Notes: generated from the sequence alone by a model not told the origin. A DNA stretch of 64,000 bases from Cyclobacteriaceae bacterium (GCA_024644875.1 JAHEGY010000004.1:1-64000), one strand, 5' to 3'; positions 9,163 through 18,660 are shown, counted from the first letter of the stretch. Numbers and translations are program-made.

Positions 9163-10386
9163 ATGAAAACCAGGAAAATCGAACTGAAGGATGCCAGGGA
9201 TTATTTCCCTGCCTTGCAACGAAAAATCAAAGGTAAAACACTTACGTTTTTCGATGGGCCCGGAGGTACTCAAGTGCCAAAACGGGTGATCCGGGCGATA
9301 TCAAATTATTACAGGTTTTATAATACAAACTCCCACGGGCAGTTTCAGACATCCATTGAAACCGATCGGATCATTGAAGATTCCAGGAGAAATATGGCTA
9401 TTTTTCTTGGTGCAGAAGACCCTTCAACCATTTCGATAGGGCAAAACATGACAACATTGAACTTTTCTCTGAGCCGGGCTTTTTCAAGACTACTCATTCC
9501 TGGTGATGAAGTAATTATTACGCAATTAGATCATGAAGCGAACAGGGGGCCCTGGCTATCTCTCAGGTCCTTCGGCGTACAGGTAAGAGAAGTAGGCATT
9601 TTAGAGAATGGGACTTTGGATTATGAGGATCTGAGAAACAAAATAACAGAAAAAACGCGTTTAATAGCAATGGGATGGGCTTCAAATGCATTTGGAACTG
9701 TAAATGATATTAAGAAAGTACGGGAGTTGTCCTATCAGGTGGGAGCATCTCTTCTTGTTGATGCAGTTCATTATGCCCCGCATTTCCCAATATCAGTGCA
9801 GGATATTGGAATGGATTTCCTGCTTTGTTCCAGCTATAAGTTTTACGGTCCGCATCTCGGGTTTTTGTACTCTAAACCCGGGCAATTGGATAAAATACCT
9901 GTTGACAGACTTTCTACCCAGGAACAAATGGCACCCTATTCCATAGAGACAGGAACTCTAAATCATGCCGCATTGGCTGGTGTCAATGCGGCGATCGCCT
10001 TTATCTCCTCGTTAGGTGAGGGTAAATCACTCCATGAAAGGATAACAACAGCTCTTGAGAAGATTGGCGAGCATGAAAAACAGCTTGCAGAATTATTATA
10101 CCAGGAAATCGGATCATTATCGAATCTAAAGATTATCGGGCCGGATTTTAGCCAGGCTAAAAGGGCCCCGACGATATCCTTTGTTCATAACAGTCTCTCA
10201 CCTAAGGATATATGCAGGAAGCTTGCTGAAAATAATATTACAGCCTGGGACGGTCACTTTTATGCTCAAAAAGCGGTAGAAGTATTGGGATTATCGGAAA
10301 GGGGGGGTGTAACCCGCCTGGGTATTTCTCTCTATAATAATACCAATGATATAAACAAAGTGGTTGAAGTTTTAAAATCGATCTGA
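9163..10386 (+). CDS. Cysteine desulfurase-like PLP enzyme (VC1184 type)
   Basis: This 407-residue fold-type I aminotransferase class V protein has the PLP lysine at Lys226 in SSYKFYGPH, the phosphate- and ring-binding residues His124 (LDHEAN), Asp200 and His203 (DAVHYAPH), and a TFFDGPGGTQVP start typical of the VC1184 subgroup. These proteins resemble SufS/CsdA but lack the usual catalytic-loop context; no conserved Cys is seen near residue 340-360 where SufS carries it (the only nearby Cys is in DICRKL). Therefore sulfur transfer is uncertain and a selenocysteine-lyase- or kynureninase-like reaction on another amino acid is possible. No suf or isc genes are nearby. It is transcribed alone. 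Confidence 0.8.
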   Translation: MKTRKIELKDARDYFPALQRKIKGKTLTFFDGPGGTQVPKRVIRAISNYYRFYNTNSHGQFQTSIETDRIIEDSRRNMAIFLGAEDPSTISIGQNMTTLNFSLSRAFSRLLIPGDEVIITQLDHEANRGPWLSLRSFGVQVREVGILENGTLDYEDLRNKITEKTRLIAMGWASNAFGTVNDIKKVRELSYQVGASLLVDAVHYAPHFPISVQDIGMDFLLCSSYKFYGPHLGFLYSKPGQLDKIPVDRLSTQEQMAPYSIETGTLNHAALAGVNAAIAFISSLGEGKSLHERITTALEKIGEHEKQLAELLYQEIGSLSNLKIIGPDFSQAKRAPTISFVHNSLSPKDICRKLAENNITAWDGHFYAQKAVEVLGLSERGGVTRLGISLYNNTNDINKVVEVLKSI

Positions 10387-10398
10387 ATCGGTTATTGT

Positions 10399-10440
10399 CG
10401 GCTCAAAAAATAAAGACTTTTTAAAGTTTATTTTTTGCCG
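10399..10440. terminator. Bidirectional intrinsic terminator
   Basis: An AT-rich inverted repeat pairs CGGC plus AAAAAATAAA (10399-10414, with a 2-nt bulge) with TTTATTTTTTGCCG (10427-10440). It lies at the junction of two convergent genes and overlaps the last codons and stop of the minus-strand PLD gene, so the T-runs serve both directions. Confidence 0.65.
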
Positions 10441-11135
10441 TTACCATTTCCATTTCGACCAAGCGGATTCATTTCCATCCAGAGTCTTTGGAATTCCTTC
10501 TTATATGCTCTGACAATTTTATTATTGGTTGTAACAAGCATATTTTCATTATTTATATCTGCACCTGTTCTGGTCCAGTTATAACTTCCGGTTAATAATT
10601 TGATATTATCGATAATGACAAACTTATGATGCATGAGGCTCTTATCAGAATCAATTCTTACATTGATTCCTTTTTTATTAAGAGGTAGGATATCAGATCC
10701 TTTATCAAATATTTTTCCATCATCTGTTATAATTCTTACATTCACTCCCTTGGAGTAGCACTCATCCAGAGTCTCTGCAATAGGATCATCGCTTATGGTG
10801 AACATGCAGATCTTCAGATTCGATCTGGCTGATTTCAGATTTCTTATCGCAATTTCCCGAATATCATTATGATGGCTGAAGTAGGCGGCATTTTCAGGCT
10901 CTGATTCTCCTAAATTCAAAATTTTATCCAGTAAAATGGTCAGCCATTCATTGTAGGCATAATACTGATCAGGGCCTATATTCCGCCTAGATTTGTCAAG
11001 GACATCTTTGATCAAAGCCAGTTTCACTTTATTAGAAACCGATTTTGTAAAAGCTTTTTCCAGATCGAAGATTAATTTATCTTCCTGTAAAAACTCGCGC
11101 AATAAGGGTTCTATTGATATGTCAGTATTATTCAT
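10428..11135 (-). CDS. Phospholipase D-fold protein (single HKD motif)
   Basis: This 235-residue protein carries one HKD motif: His169, Lys171 and Asp176 in MHHKFVIID, followed by LLTGSYNWT and NNEN, the standard second half of the motif. Single-motif PLD proteins (Nuc, BfiI, mitochondrial PLD) work as dimers and act as nucleases or phospholipases. There is no signal peptide, so it should be cytoplasmic, unlike exported Nuc. Residues 1-95 form a helical N-terminal region with no family I recognise. The C-terminus is a Gly/Asn/Lys tail. It has no partner gene, so neither a repair nor a defence role can be assigned. Confidence 0.8.
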   Translation of the reverse strand: MNNTDISIEPLLREFLQEDKLIFDLEKAFTKSVSNKVKLALIKDVLDKSRRNIGPDQYYAYNEWLTILLDKILNLGESEPENAAYFSHHNDIREIAIRNLKSARSNLKICMFTISDDPIAETLDECYSKGVNVRIITDDGKIFDKGSDILPLNKKGINVRIDSDKSLMHHKFVIIDNIKLLTGSYNWTRTGADINNENMLVTTNNKIVRAYKKEFQRLWMEMNPLGRNGNGNGKK

Positions 11136-11497
11136 CTATAATCTTAAAAATTGCTAAAAAATCAAGATTTTAAATTAGCCAGTTACATTTTAACATAAAA
11201 ATTCTTTTGATTCGAATATTCGTGAAAACTTACCCGTATATACTTTTGATTTATTTTAAGTAATTGGATATAAGTAATTTCTTATATTTCTGGGATAAAT
11301 CCAGGCAATTACACTCATATGTTCTTACTTTGATTATCCTTTAAACTACCTGGTATATAACGTCAATTAATCAGTATTATTTGTTTTAAAGTCCTTTAAT
11401 CGAAACATTATTTTCATACCGACTCCAATGTAGTATTCTTACCCTATGTTTCTTTTATCCTAAATTCTTTCATAAATTACATTCCAATTTGAAATTT
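11136..11497. other. Divergent intergenic region
   Basis: This AT-rich 362 bp separates the PLD gene (minus) from the radical SAM gene (plus). A TACTTTTG string at 11241-11248 fits the Bacteroidota -7 box but would give a leader of about 240 nt. A second, weaker candidate lies closer. No RNA gene or coding frame is seen. Confidence 0.45.
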
Positions 11498-12976
11498 ATG
11501 AAGGCACTTTTATTATATCCTGAATTTCCGGTTACTTTCTGGAGTTTTAAGTATGCTTTAAAATTCATATCAAAAAAATCCAGTCATCCTCCTTTAGGAT
11601 TAATTACGGTTGCAGCAATGTTGCCTGAAGATTGGGAAATAAGACTGATAGACCTGAATGTCGATTCGCTTATGGATAAAGATATCCTCTGGGCTGACCT
11701 GGTGTTCATAAGTGCCATGTCCATTCAGCTGGAATCTGTAAAAGCTCTGATAAAAAGATGTAAATCAAAAGCCAAAAGGATAGTTGCCGGTGGGCCACTA
11801 TTTACAGAAGAGGCTGATCATTTTCCTCAGGTTGACCATCTGGTCCTCAATGAAGCTGAGCTGACCCTGCCAGGATTTTTAAACGACCTGCAACAAGGCA
11901 AACCGAAAAAGAGGTATAGCACAAAGGAATTTCCAGATATCCGTCAAAGTGTGTTGCCTGCATATCAACTTTTAAACAGGAAGAAATATGCTGTAATGAG
12001 TTTACAGTTATCCAGGGGCTGCCCATTCAATTGCGAGTTTTGTGAAGTCACTGCTCTTTTTGGTAATAAAATGAGATTGAAGTCTTCTGATCATATTATT
12101 GAGGAATTGAATTCCATTTATGCAAGCGGATGGAGGGGAGAGGTGTTTTTTGTTGATGATAACTTTATCGGGAACCGCAAGTTTCTCAAATCTGATCTTT
12201 TGCCCAGGCTTACGATCTGGATGCAGGAAAGAAAATATCCGTTCAAGTTCATAACTGAAGCCTCTATCAATTTATCCGATGATGATTTGCTTCTGGATAA
12301 TATGGTCAAAAGTGGATTTTCGAGTGTTTTTGTAGGTATTGAGACTCCTGATGAGGATAGTTTAAAGGAATGCTCCAAGTTTCAGAATAACAACAGGGAT
12401 CTGATTGAAAGTGTTCATAAAATACAAAATAAGGGGATCGTTGTTATGGGCGGATTCATAGTGGGGTTTGATAATGACAAACCATCTATATTTCAACAAC
12501 AAATTGATTTTATCCAGCACAGTGGGATAATTTCAGCCATGGTTGGATTGCTGAATGCGCCACCCAAAACCAAGTTATATAATCGGCTGTTGAAAGAAAA
12601 CCGGATCATCAGCAATTTCTCAGGCAATAATACCGATCTGGCTATGAATTTCATACCTAAGATGAGTTTTGAAGACTTGAAACATGGATATCAGAACCTG
12701 ATCAGTGGGATATATTCAAGAAAACCCTATTATCACAGAGTTAAAGGATTTCTTTCCAGGTACCAGAAAAGCGTACATTTTAAAAAGCGTTTTGGTATGT
12801 CTGATATAAAAGCACTTGTCAAATCAATTTTGATCCTGGGCATTTTTAAGAAAGGCCGAAGGTATTACTGGAAATTGCTGCTATGGACACTATTTAATCG
12901 TCCAAAAGTATTCAGTATGGCGGTTACCTATTCCATCTATGGTTATCATTTCAGGAAAGTCTTTAAGATTAAATAA
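11498..12976 (+). CDS. B12-binding-domain radical SAM protein (HpnP/HpnR-like)
   Basis: The ATG at 11498 gives 492 residues; a TTG nine bases earlier is less likely. Residues about 1-130 form a cobalamin-binding-type Rossmann domain (starting MKALLLYPEFPV, with VAGGPLFTEE), followed by a radical SAM core whose cluster motif is C-x3-C-x2-C in RGCPFNCEFCE, then VFFVDDNF and VGIETPDE. The C-terminal part resembles the DUF4070 extension found in hopanoid C2/C3 methylases and related enzymes. Class B radical SAM enzymes use methylcobalamin and SAM to methylate unreactive carbon. The substrate is unknown: no hopanoid or carotenoid genes are near. It has no neighbour on the same strand. Confidence 0.85.
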   Translation: MKALLLYPEFPVTFWSFKYALKFISKKSSHPPLGLITVAAMLPEDWEIRLIDLNVDSLMDKDILWADLVFISAMSIQLESVKALIKRCKSKAKRIVAGGPLFTEEADHFPQVDHLVLNEAELTLPGFLNDLQQGKPKKRYSTKEFPDIRQSVLPAYQLLNRKKYAVMSLQLSRGCPFNCEFCEVTALFGNKMRLKSSDHIIEELNSIYASGWRGEVFFVDDNFIGNRKFLKSDLLPRLTIWMQERKYPFKFITEASINLSDDDLLLDNMVKSGFSSVFVGIETPDEDSLKECSKFQNNNRDLIESVHKIQNKGIVVMGGFIVGFDNDKPSIFQQQIDFIQHSGIISAMVGLLNAPPKTKLYNRLLKENRIISNFSGNNTDLAMNFIPKMSFEDLKHGYQNLISGIYSRKPYYHRVKGFLSRYQKSVHFKKRFGMSDIKALVKSILILGIFKKGRRYYWKLLLWTLFNRPKVFSMAVTYSIYGYHFRKVFKIK

Positions 12977-13177
12977 TTAAACAAATAATTAATTAATTCG
13001 TCCCGGACTAAATGGGCATAGGAATCAGTTAATCTACGTATGGATAATAATTTTTATATAGGTGCATAAAATAATGAAATAAGAGATTGTACGCATACCT
13101 TTTATCATAGAACTATATTTTTTGTTACAATCAAAATATTTCAAAAATTGTAATGTTTGACAGGATAATACCTGAAT

Positions 13178-14050
13178 TTATTTAATTCTTGGTCGGAGGA
13201 GGAAAATAGTGGCACCAATCCAAATCACTTTTTCATATTCAAGCACGCTGTAAGGCAAATGACCATTATAGTACTCAAATATAATTCCCGCATGTGTTGA
13301 TTCTGCCTTTCCAAACTCAAATCCCAGGCCGGTTCTCAGATTTGGTGTATAATCATTTTGCTGAAATATCTTTATATCGGTTCCGGCAATGAATCTGAAA
13401 TTTCCTTTTGAGTTCAACGCTTTTCTATAAAGGAAACCAGTCTGTATGGAAAATGGTTCCCTAACGGCATTGGGCGTTATAACATATCCAAATCCCCCGT
13501 ACAACCTAAACTTATTTAACTGGCAGGAACCGGTGAGGTCCAGTTGTTCATAGTTTAAAGTACCTGGATTTGGTTCGGTAATATTGTTTCTGAGTATATA
13601 GTCGTCAGCCAGGTGAGATGATGTATGGAAAACTCTGAATCGAAAAGACAATTTCCGGATTTTGTAATTAAGCAGTATACTGATCTTATAATCTGCATTT
13701 TCCATTTCACCCAGATAGGTATTTCCTTCCATTTTTCTTATGGTAAACTGAGTAAATATTGCTCCTGCAAAACTGAGTTCCAGGCCTGACCCTTCATGAA
13801 AATCATATCTTAGAATGGATTGCTGAATGCCAATATTCACTGGGATGTATACACCATCATACTGTGTTCCGGATCGCCATATCTTTAACAAGCCAGCGGA
13901 GGTCTGACTTTCTGTTGGATCCAGTATGATCTGTTCAAAATAACTCCCCCGCTTTAAAAAGGAAAACCTGGACGAATCCTCCTTTGCATTGCCCTTTTGA
14001 GGAAATAATAAAAACCAGGAGATAAAGTGGATAATAAATCTAATTTTCAT
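13178..14050 (-). CDS. DUF1207-like outer-membrane beta-barrel protein
   Basis: This 290-residue protein has a Sec signal peptide (residues 1-22, hydrophobic, then KGNAKED). The rest alternates polar and hydrophobic residues in strand-length runs ending in aromatic residues (for example KFRLYGGFGYVI, TGLGFEFGKAE), as expected of an outer-membrane barrel. The opening FEQIILDPTESQTSAG and closing GIIFEYYNGHLPYS resemble the DUF1207 family, whose members are of unknown function. It ends in a strand terminating RPRIK rather than the usual aromatic residue. It lies in front of the GH97 gene with 156 bp between, so co-transcription is uncertain. Confidence 0.65.
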   Translation of the reverse strand: MKIRFIIHFISWFLLFPQKGNAKEDSSRFSFLKRGSYFEQIILDPTESQTSAGLLKIWRSGTQYDGVYIPVNIGIQQSILRYDFHEGSGLELSFAGAIFTQFTIRKMEGNTYLGEMENADYKISILLNYKIRKLSFRFRVFHTSSHLADDYILRNNITEPNPGTLNYEQLDLTGSCQLNKFRLYGGFGYVITPNAVREPFSIQTGFLYRKALNSKGNFRFIAGTDIKIFQQNDYTPNLRTGLGFEFGKAESTHAGIIFEYYNGHLPYSVLEYEKVIWIGATIFLLRPRIK

Positions 14051-14206
14051 CCCGGGATAAAGTTGGATACAATCTTAGATTTATAAATGTAATTAAAATA
14101 AATACCAGTTTATAGCAACCTGGTCAAGATCATGACATGGTTTTTTTATATTGATATCTTTCCAGGTTCTTTCTCTGGTTAATTGAATTGCTTTTCAACC
14201 TCAATT

Positions 14207-16195
14207 TTATTCTTCCGGTTCCCTGAAATCTGTTAACCGTCCGGCAAATCCTCCAAAAGGTTTCATTTCCAGCTGCAGAATTGTAGTATTATTAAAAGGC
14301 TTCTTATAATACATAAAGGAAGGGTCTTTCTCACCATCTGTTATGATTTCAGCCAGATAGCTTCCTTCTCTGATAAAGGGCAGTTTCAACTCAACAGTCC
14401 GGGATTCATCTTTACCGTTAATGCCCCCAAAATACCAGGTGCCGTTATTTTCTCTGGCCAGTATCACGTAATCCCCAGGGTACCCGGCCAGCAGCTTTGT
14501 TTCATCCCAGGATACGGGCATCTCTTTGAGGAATGTACTGGCAAATTCCGGAAGTTCCCTGAATACACTTACCCTGTCGGCAAAATGCAACAAGCTTGAT
14601 TGAAATATCACAGGAAGCGCTATTTCGTGACCGTAGGTTGTTATATGTGGGTAAGTCTGGTCACTGAATGTAACTGGTGTATAATCCATAGGCCCGACCA
14701 GGTTCCGGGTAAACGGGAGAATCGTATTATACCAAGGGGCTGCATCCGGGAACCTGGCATCAAAACTGTAACACTCCGCACCCCTTACAGCTTCCATACT
14801 CATTAAATGAGGGTACTTTCTTTCCCACCCTCTGGGGACAGTACAACCATGAAAATTAATGAGTATCTTATATTCCATAGCATCTTTCAGGATATCGTGA
14901 TATTGTTTTATAATCTCTGGTTTATCACTCTGGAAAAAGTCAACTTTGATGCCTTTCACACCTAGTTCATTCAGCTTGGCAAATTCTTCACGTCTTCTTT
15001 CTTTTATGTGCATTGCATCCCTGAGTTGTTCACCGACCTCATTATGCGGGCCACCACTGTTATACCATACAAGAGGATCTACCCCTTTGCTCAGGGAATA
15101 TTCAACCAGTTGCTCCAGGTTCCCACGTTTCATAATATTCCAGTTCGCATCGATCAGGGTGTATTCCCATCCCATATCAGCTGCCAGGTCAACAAATGTC
15201 TCGAGTTTTTCAAAATCCTGGGGACTATCATGATCGGACCACCAGCTCCAGCTGGCCCTTCCGGGTTTTATCCATGACAGGTCCTCAACGACATTAGGAT
15301 CAGCAAGATCCTGAACGATGGTAGACTCTACCATAGATGCTAAATTATCGGACACCATGATAACACGCCAGGGCATGATCCAGGGTAGTGTTGAACTGGG
15401 TTCTTGAACACATGTTCCCATTGCTTCCTCTTTTTCGGGCAATCGGATAACATAAGTTCCGTCAACCACGATGGGTTGCAGGTGCCCCCCATAGAAATTA
15501 TCGCCAAGGTTGGATTCCGTAATTAATACCCATGCATTTTGAGTTTCGAACAGGGCAGGGAAGGCCCATCCCTGATCACCCGGGGAATTTTCCCCGATTT
15601 CTGATCCATTGGTATAATAGGTTTCATAGGCCGGGGTATACTTCGTTACAGTATCGTATGGATGAATCCAAGCTTTTCCCGGCATGGGAATTTTAAAGGA
15701 GGTTTTTTCTCCTGTAACGGTATAAATAGACTCATCGTTTTCCGGGAAGCGATAGCGGAAAGCAACCCCGTCGTTTAAAGCCCTGAGGTCCACTGCCAGT
15801 AACTGGTTGGAATCATTTTTGAAAGTAATGGTCAATTCATTGCCGGAATATTCAATATGACGTTTTTTGCTTGATATCAATTCATAACTATCTGAAAACT
15901 CATTTATCTCAGTTTCTGATTCGAAGCGAAGCGCATTTGTAAAATTTCCGTCAGTTCGTGAAATCCCCAATAGCGAAGGCTTTATCATCTCAACAGGCCC
16001 TTCCCCGGTTTCCAGAAAAACCTGATAGGTAAGTTCCGTTTTGTTAATCTGATCCAGTTTTGTGTGTGTTAAGACGAATGCGAGCTTTTCATCCGGAGAG
16101 CTCAGCTCCCAGGTTCTGATCTTAGGTTCACATGCCATAAATATTAAGGTGATTAATCCAAGGAATATGGAGTTTCGCAAAAAATGGACTTTCAT
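14207..16195 (-). CDS. GH97 glycoside hydrolase, lipoprotein, retaining-type active site
   Basis: This 662-residue complete GH97 has a lipoprotein leader (LIFMAC, Cys22), an N-terminal beta-sandwich (to about residue 290), a TIM barrel with GWEYTLIDANW and a C-terminal beta-domain. In the barrel, Asp419 in KVDFF sits where the retaining GH97 alpha-galactosidase BtGH97b has its nucleophile, and Glu474 in RGAEC is 55 residues later, the spacing I recall for that enzyme's acid/base. Inverting SusB-type enzymes lack the Asp. This points to a retaining exo-alpha-galactosidase-like enzyme. EMPVSWDETKLLAGYPGDY is the family signature. The next gene downstream (13178) is a barrel protein; upstream lies a URO-D-family gene. 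Confidence 0.9.
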   Translation of the reverse strand: MKVHFLRNSIFLGLITLIFMACEPKIRTWELSSPDEKLAFVLTHTKLDQINKTELTYQVFLETGEGPVEMIKPSLLGISRTDGNFTNALRFESETEINEFSDSYELISSKKRHIEYSGNELTITFKNDSNQLLAVDLRALNDGVAFRYRFPENDESIYTVTGEKTSFKIPMPGKAWIHPYDTVTKYTPAYETYYTNGSEIGENSPGDQGWAFPALFETQNAWVLITESNLGDNFYGGHLQPIVVDGTYVIRLPEKEEAMGTCVQEPSSTLPWIMPWRVIMVSDNLASMVESTIVQDLADPNVVEDLSWIKPGRASWSWWSDHDSPQDFEKLETFVDLAADMGWEYTLIDANWNIMKRGNLEQLVEYSLSKGVDPLVWYNSGGPHNEVGEQLRDAMHIKERRREEFAKLNELGVKGIKVDFFQSDKPEIIKQYHDILKDAMEYKILINFHGCTVPRGWERKYPHLMSMEAVRGAECYSFDARFPDAAPWYNTILPFTRNLVGPMDYTPVTFSDQTYPHITTYGHEIALPVIFQSSLLHFADRVSVFRELPEFASTFLKEMPVSWDETKLLAGYPGDYVILARENNGTWYFGGINGKDESRTVELKLPFIREGSYLAEIITDGEKDPSFMYYKKPFNNTTILQLEMKPFGGFAGRLTDFREPEE

Positions 16196-16307
16196 GATTA
16201 TGAATTATAGATATCTTAAAAAACTGACTAAATATACATTATTTTTTTAATGGAGAAGAAGATTTACTTACTGCTATTAGGTTATTCAAATAATTTGAAC
16301 CAAATAA

Positions 16308-17399
16308 TTAACTATTAAATTTAAAAATTGCTTCATACATCGCAAAAATATTTTCTACCGGTGTGTCAGGCTGAATATTGTGTGCCGGAGCAGCTATATA
16401 TCCACCACCTTTCCCTAAAATTTCACATTTTCGTGTGATGTCTGATCGAATTTCATCAGGGGATTTAAAGGGCAATAACTCCTGTACATCAATTCCTCCA
16501 AAGAAAATCAAGTCCTTGCCAAATTCTTTCTTCAGAAATTCAGGCGTCATATCTTTTGCCCTGGGTTGAATAGGATTTAAAATATCCAATCCAAGTTCAA
16601 TAAAATCGGGTATAATTGGAACAATAGATCCACAGCTATGCCAGGCGATCTTTATATCCGGATTTACATTTCGAAATGATTCAAACATTTTCCTGATCCT
16701 GGGTTTGAACCAATATCTCCAGGTTTCGGGATCCATGATCATACCATGCTGCATACCAAAATCATCACCGCACCAGAGAATCTCTGCACCTATTCTGATA
16801 AGTTCCTCTCCAATTTTCGTGTTGATCTGCATAATCCGGTCTAATAATGGCGGCATATATTCTTCAGACAGCATCAGGTCCGTCAGGAATTTCTCCAGGC
16901 CAACCAGATACCATGCTGTTTCAAATATAGAAGTTTCCAAGTCACCAATGATTACATAATCTTCTTTGAACTTCTTGACGGTTTGCCTTGCCATATCGAA
17001 TCTCCCTTTGGCTAAAGGATCGGGAAAAGGATATTCGTCGACTTCCTCAGCAGTTTTTATATTTTTCAGAGGGAATTCAATAAACTCACTGTAAAGCCCT
17101 GTGTCCTTGAAAACCATACCCCATTCATTAACAAGGTGCCCATCAGACCGTTTTTTCGTTTTACCTTCTTCAGGATACGTTGCTGCAATGGCTACAAAAT
17201 CGTTCCCCAGTTTCGTAAGAAGATCCATATGTGAAATACGTGTGGATAATAAAGAATCAATTGGTTGTTCATAGGGAACATTGATTGATCCGGAAAGATT
17301 CTCTGCTGCCTGTGGGGTCAGGGTTGCAAATACAGGTGGTCTGTCCGGCTCTTTACGACGAAGTGTTGTTAATACTCTTTCTCTGGAATTCATTTCCAA
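16308..17399 (-). CDS. URO-D-family methyltransferase-like protein (His-type)
   Basis: This 363-residue protein has the uroporphyrinogen decarboxylase fold but is not HemE: the N-terminus reads RPPVFATLTPQ instead of the RQAGR-type substrate motif. It shows the Zn-binding His-x-Cys of MtaA/MtbA methyltransferases (His254 and Cys256 in WHSCGS), but the third ligand position holds a His (His340 in APAHNIQ) instead of Cys. The segment DILNPIQPRAKDMTPEFLK is shared with the paralogues at 29213 and 32052 in this window. No corrinoid protein is adjacent; instead it lies between glycosidase genes at 14207 and 17543. A role in corrinoid-linked methyl transfer from a carbohydrate-related compound is possible but unproven. 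Confidence 0.8.
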   Translation of the reverse strand: MEMNSRERVLTTLRRKEPDRPPVFATLTPQAAENLSGSINVPYEQPIDSLLSTRISHMDLLTKLGNDFVAIAATYPEEGKTKKRSDGHLVNEWGMVFKDTGLYSEFIEFPLKNIKTAEEVDEYPFPDPLAKGRFDMARQTVKKFKEDYVIIGDLETSIFETAWYLVGLEKFLTDLMLSEEYMPPLLDRIMQINTKIGEELIRIGAEILWCGDDFGMQHGMIMDPETWRYWFKPRIRKMFESFRNVNPDIKIAWHSCGSIVPIIPDFIELGLDILNPIQPRAKDMTPEFLKKEFGKDLIFFGGIDVQELLPFKSPDEIRSDITRKCEILGKGGGYIAAPAHNIQPDTPVENIFAMYEAIFKFNS

Positions 17400-17542
17400 T
17401 ATTCATTTATGGTTTGCTGTAGTTCAGGATAATTGAATCCATGGTCAACAGAACATTGTATAAAAAACGCAATTGAGGTTATGATAACCAGAAATTGGCG
17501 AGATTTTTTTTTGAAACTGGATATGTTTACGTCGAATAACAA

Positions 17543-18643
17543 TTATTTCCGTGTAATTTCTTTTAATGAATTGAAAAACGCCTTTTTACGTTCGGAATTT
17601 ATACCCCAATCGACGGGTACACTCTGGTATCCCTCTTCAAAGCTTTCTCCTTCTCTTCGGAAATCAAAGAATCCCCAGGAAGCATGGCTTGAGAAAGCGG
17701 CTATCATATTGTTCATGTCTTTGTCAAAATCGTAATGATCATCTTCATTGAATACTATAGGCATGGGTCTGTAGGATGGAAGTGCACGCGTCTGATCAAC
17801 CATTTCTATAATCCGAGCTGGTTCATGAACACCATTGCCGTGAATTAATACAAAGTCAGAAACTTTAACCACTTCATCACTTGGTATCCGGTTTCCGTTG
17901 AAACTTGTACCAATCAGTAATCTTTTGCCGTTTTTACTTATAGACTTTGCAAGATTAATCAACTCAGGTATTCTGGGCTTTTGAATTATTTCTTGTTGAT
18001 AAGCGCCGTTATCACATTCGTTGGCTATCTCTATAACAACATTTTCATACTCTTTGTCAAGAACCCAATTGACGACATTGCTTACTGCATTTTTTACCGC
18101 TGCTTCATCCCCCAGGTTCTCGTCCTGGCCGAAATAAAATAGACCCAGGATCGTGATCATACCAAGCTCATCCGATTTTTTAAGTATCTTATCGAGTCTA
18201 CGCATAAAATCAGGCCGTAATTCACCTTTTTCTGTATAGCTGTTATTGATCCAGGGTTGATGTCTGGAATAACCCTCAGGGCTGCCTCCCTGAAGATTTA
18301 TGGTGAAGGCAAGCAATCCGTGATTATACCATTCGTCCATAGCGGCAACGAATTCTTCTGTATTTCTCTCAGGGTCCCATAGATCTGTATCCGGATATGT
18401 CCATCTACTGACTGTTTCAGGATTCAGATCGTCAAAAATACCCTGTACCATTCTAGAATTTGGGATTAGTCCTTCCATGTTTATCCCTTTCCATGTTACA
18501 TCTTCCAGCGTTGGTTTTCCATTAATATAAAAATCTTCACCCCGTACGGAAACAATGGTTTTCTTGTAATTCTCGGATGAACATCCTGCTATCAATATTG
18601 CCAATGTCAGGTATAGGGTAAGATTGATTTTATAAATTTTCAT
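17543..18643 (-). CDS. Clan GH-A glycosidase-like lipoprotein
   Basis: The ATG at 18643 gives 366 residues with a neat lipoprotein leader (AILIAGC, Cys21); a longer frame to 18673 adds ten unhelpful residues. The protein looks like a GH5-type TIM barrel: an N-terminal strand carrying EDFYINGKPT, LAFTINLQGG, MITILGLFYFGQ, an Asn-Glu pair on strand 4 (Glu209 in EIANECD) as candidate acid/base, and Glu300 in VFNEDDH as candidate nucleophile. Exact family is not certain. It should act on glycans at the cell surface or in the periplasm. The gene is 143 bp upstream of the URO-D-like gene on the same strand. Confidence 0.7.
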   Translation of the reverse strand: MKIYKINLTLYLTLAILIAGCSSENYKKTIVSVRGEDFYINGKPTLEDVTWKGINMEGLIPNSRMVQGIFDDLNPETVSRWTYPDTDLWDPERNTEEFVAAMDEWYNHGLLAFTINLQGGSPEGYSRHQPWINNSYTEKGELRPDFMRRLDKILKKSDELGMITILGLFYFGQDENLGDEAAVKNAVSNVVNWVLDKEYENVVIEIANECDNGAYQQEIIQKPRIPELINLAKSISKNGKRLLIGTSFNGNRIPSDEVVKVSDFVLIHGNGVHEPARIIEMVDQTRALPSYRPMPIVFNEDDHYDFDKDMNNMIAAFSSHASWGFFDFRREGESFEEGYQSVPVDWGINSERKKAFFNSLKEITRK

Positions 18644-18660
18644 GTAGATTTTATTGATTT

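Noticed and set aside
10428-11135. Part of a defence island (PLD nuclease)
   Set aside because: No helicase, ATPase, integrase or other defence gene is adjacent.
16308-17399. Annotation as HemE (uroporphyrinogen decarboxylase) for this and the four related proteins
   Set aside because: All lack the N-terminal RQAGR-type substrate motif and most carry the His-x-Cys zinc motif of methyltransferases; five copies near corrinoid genes also argue against heme synthesis.
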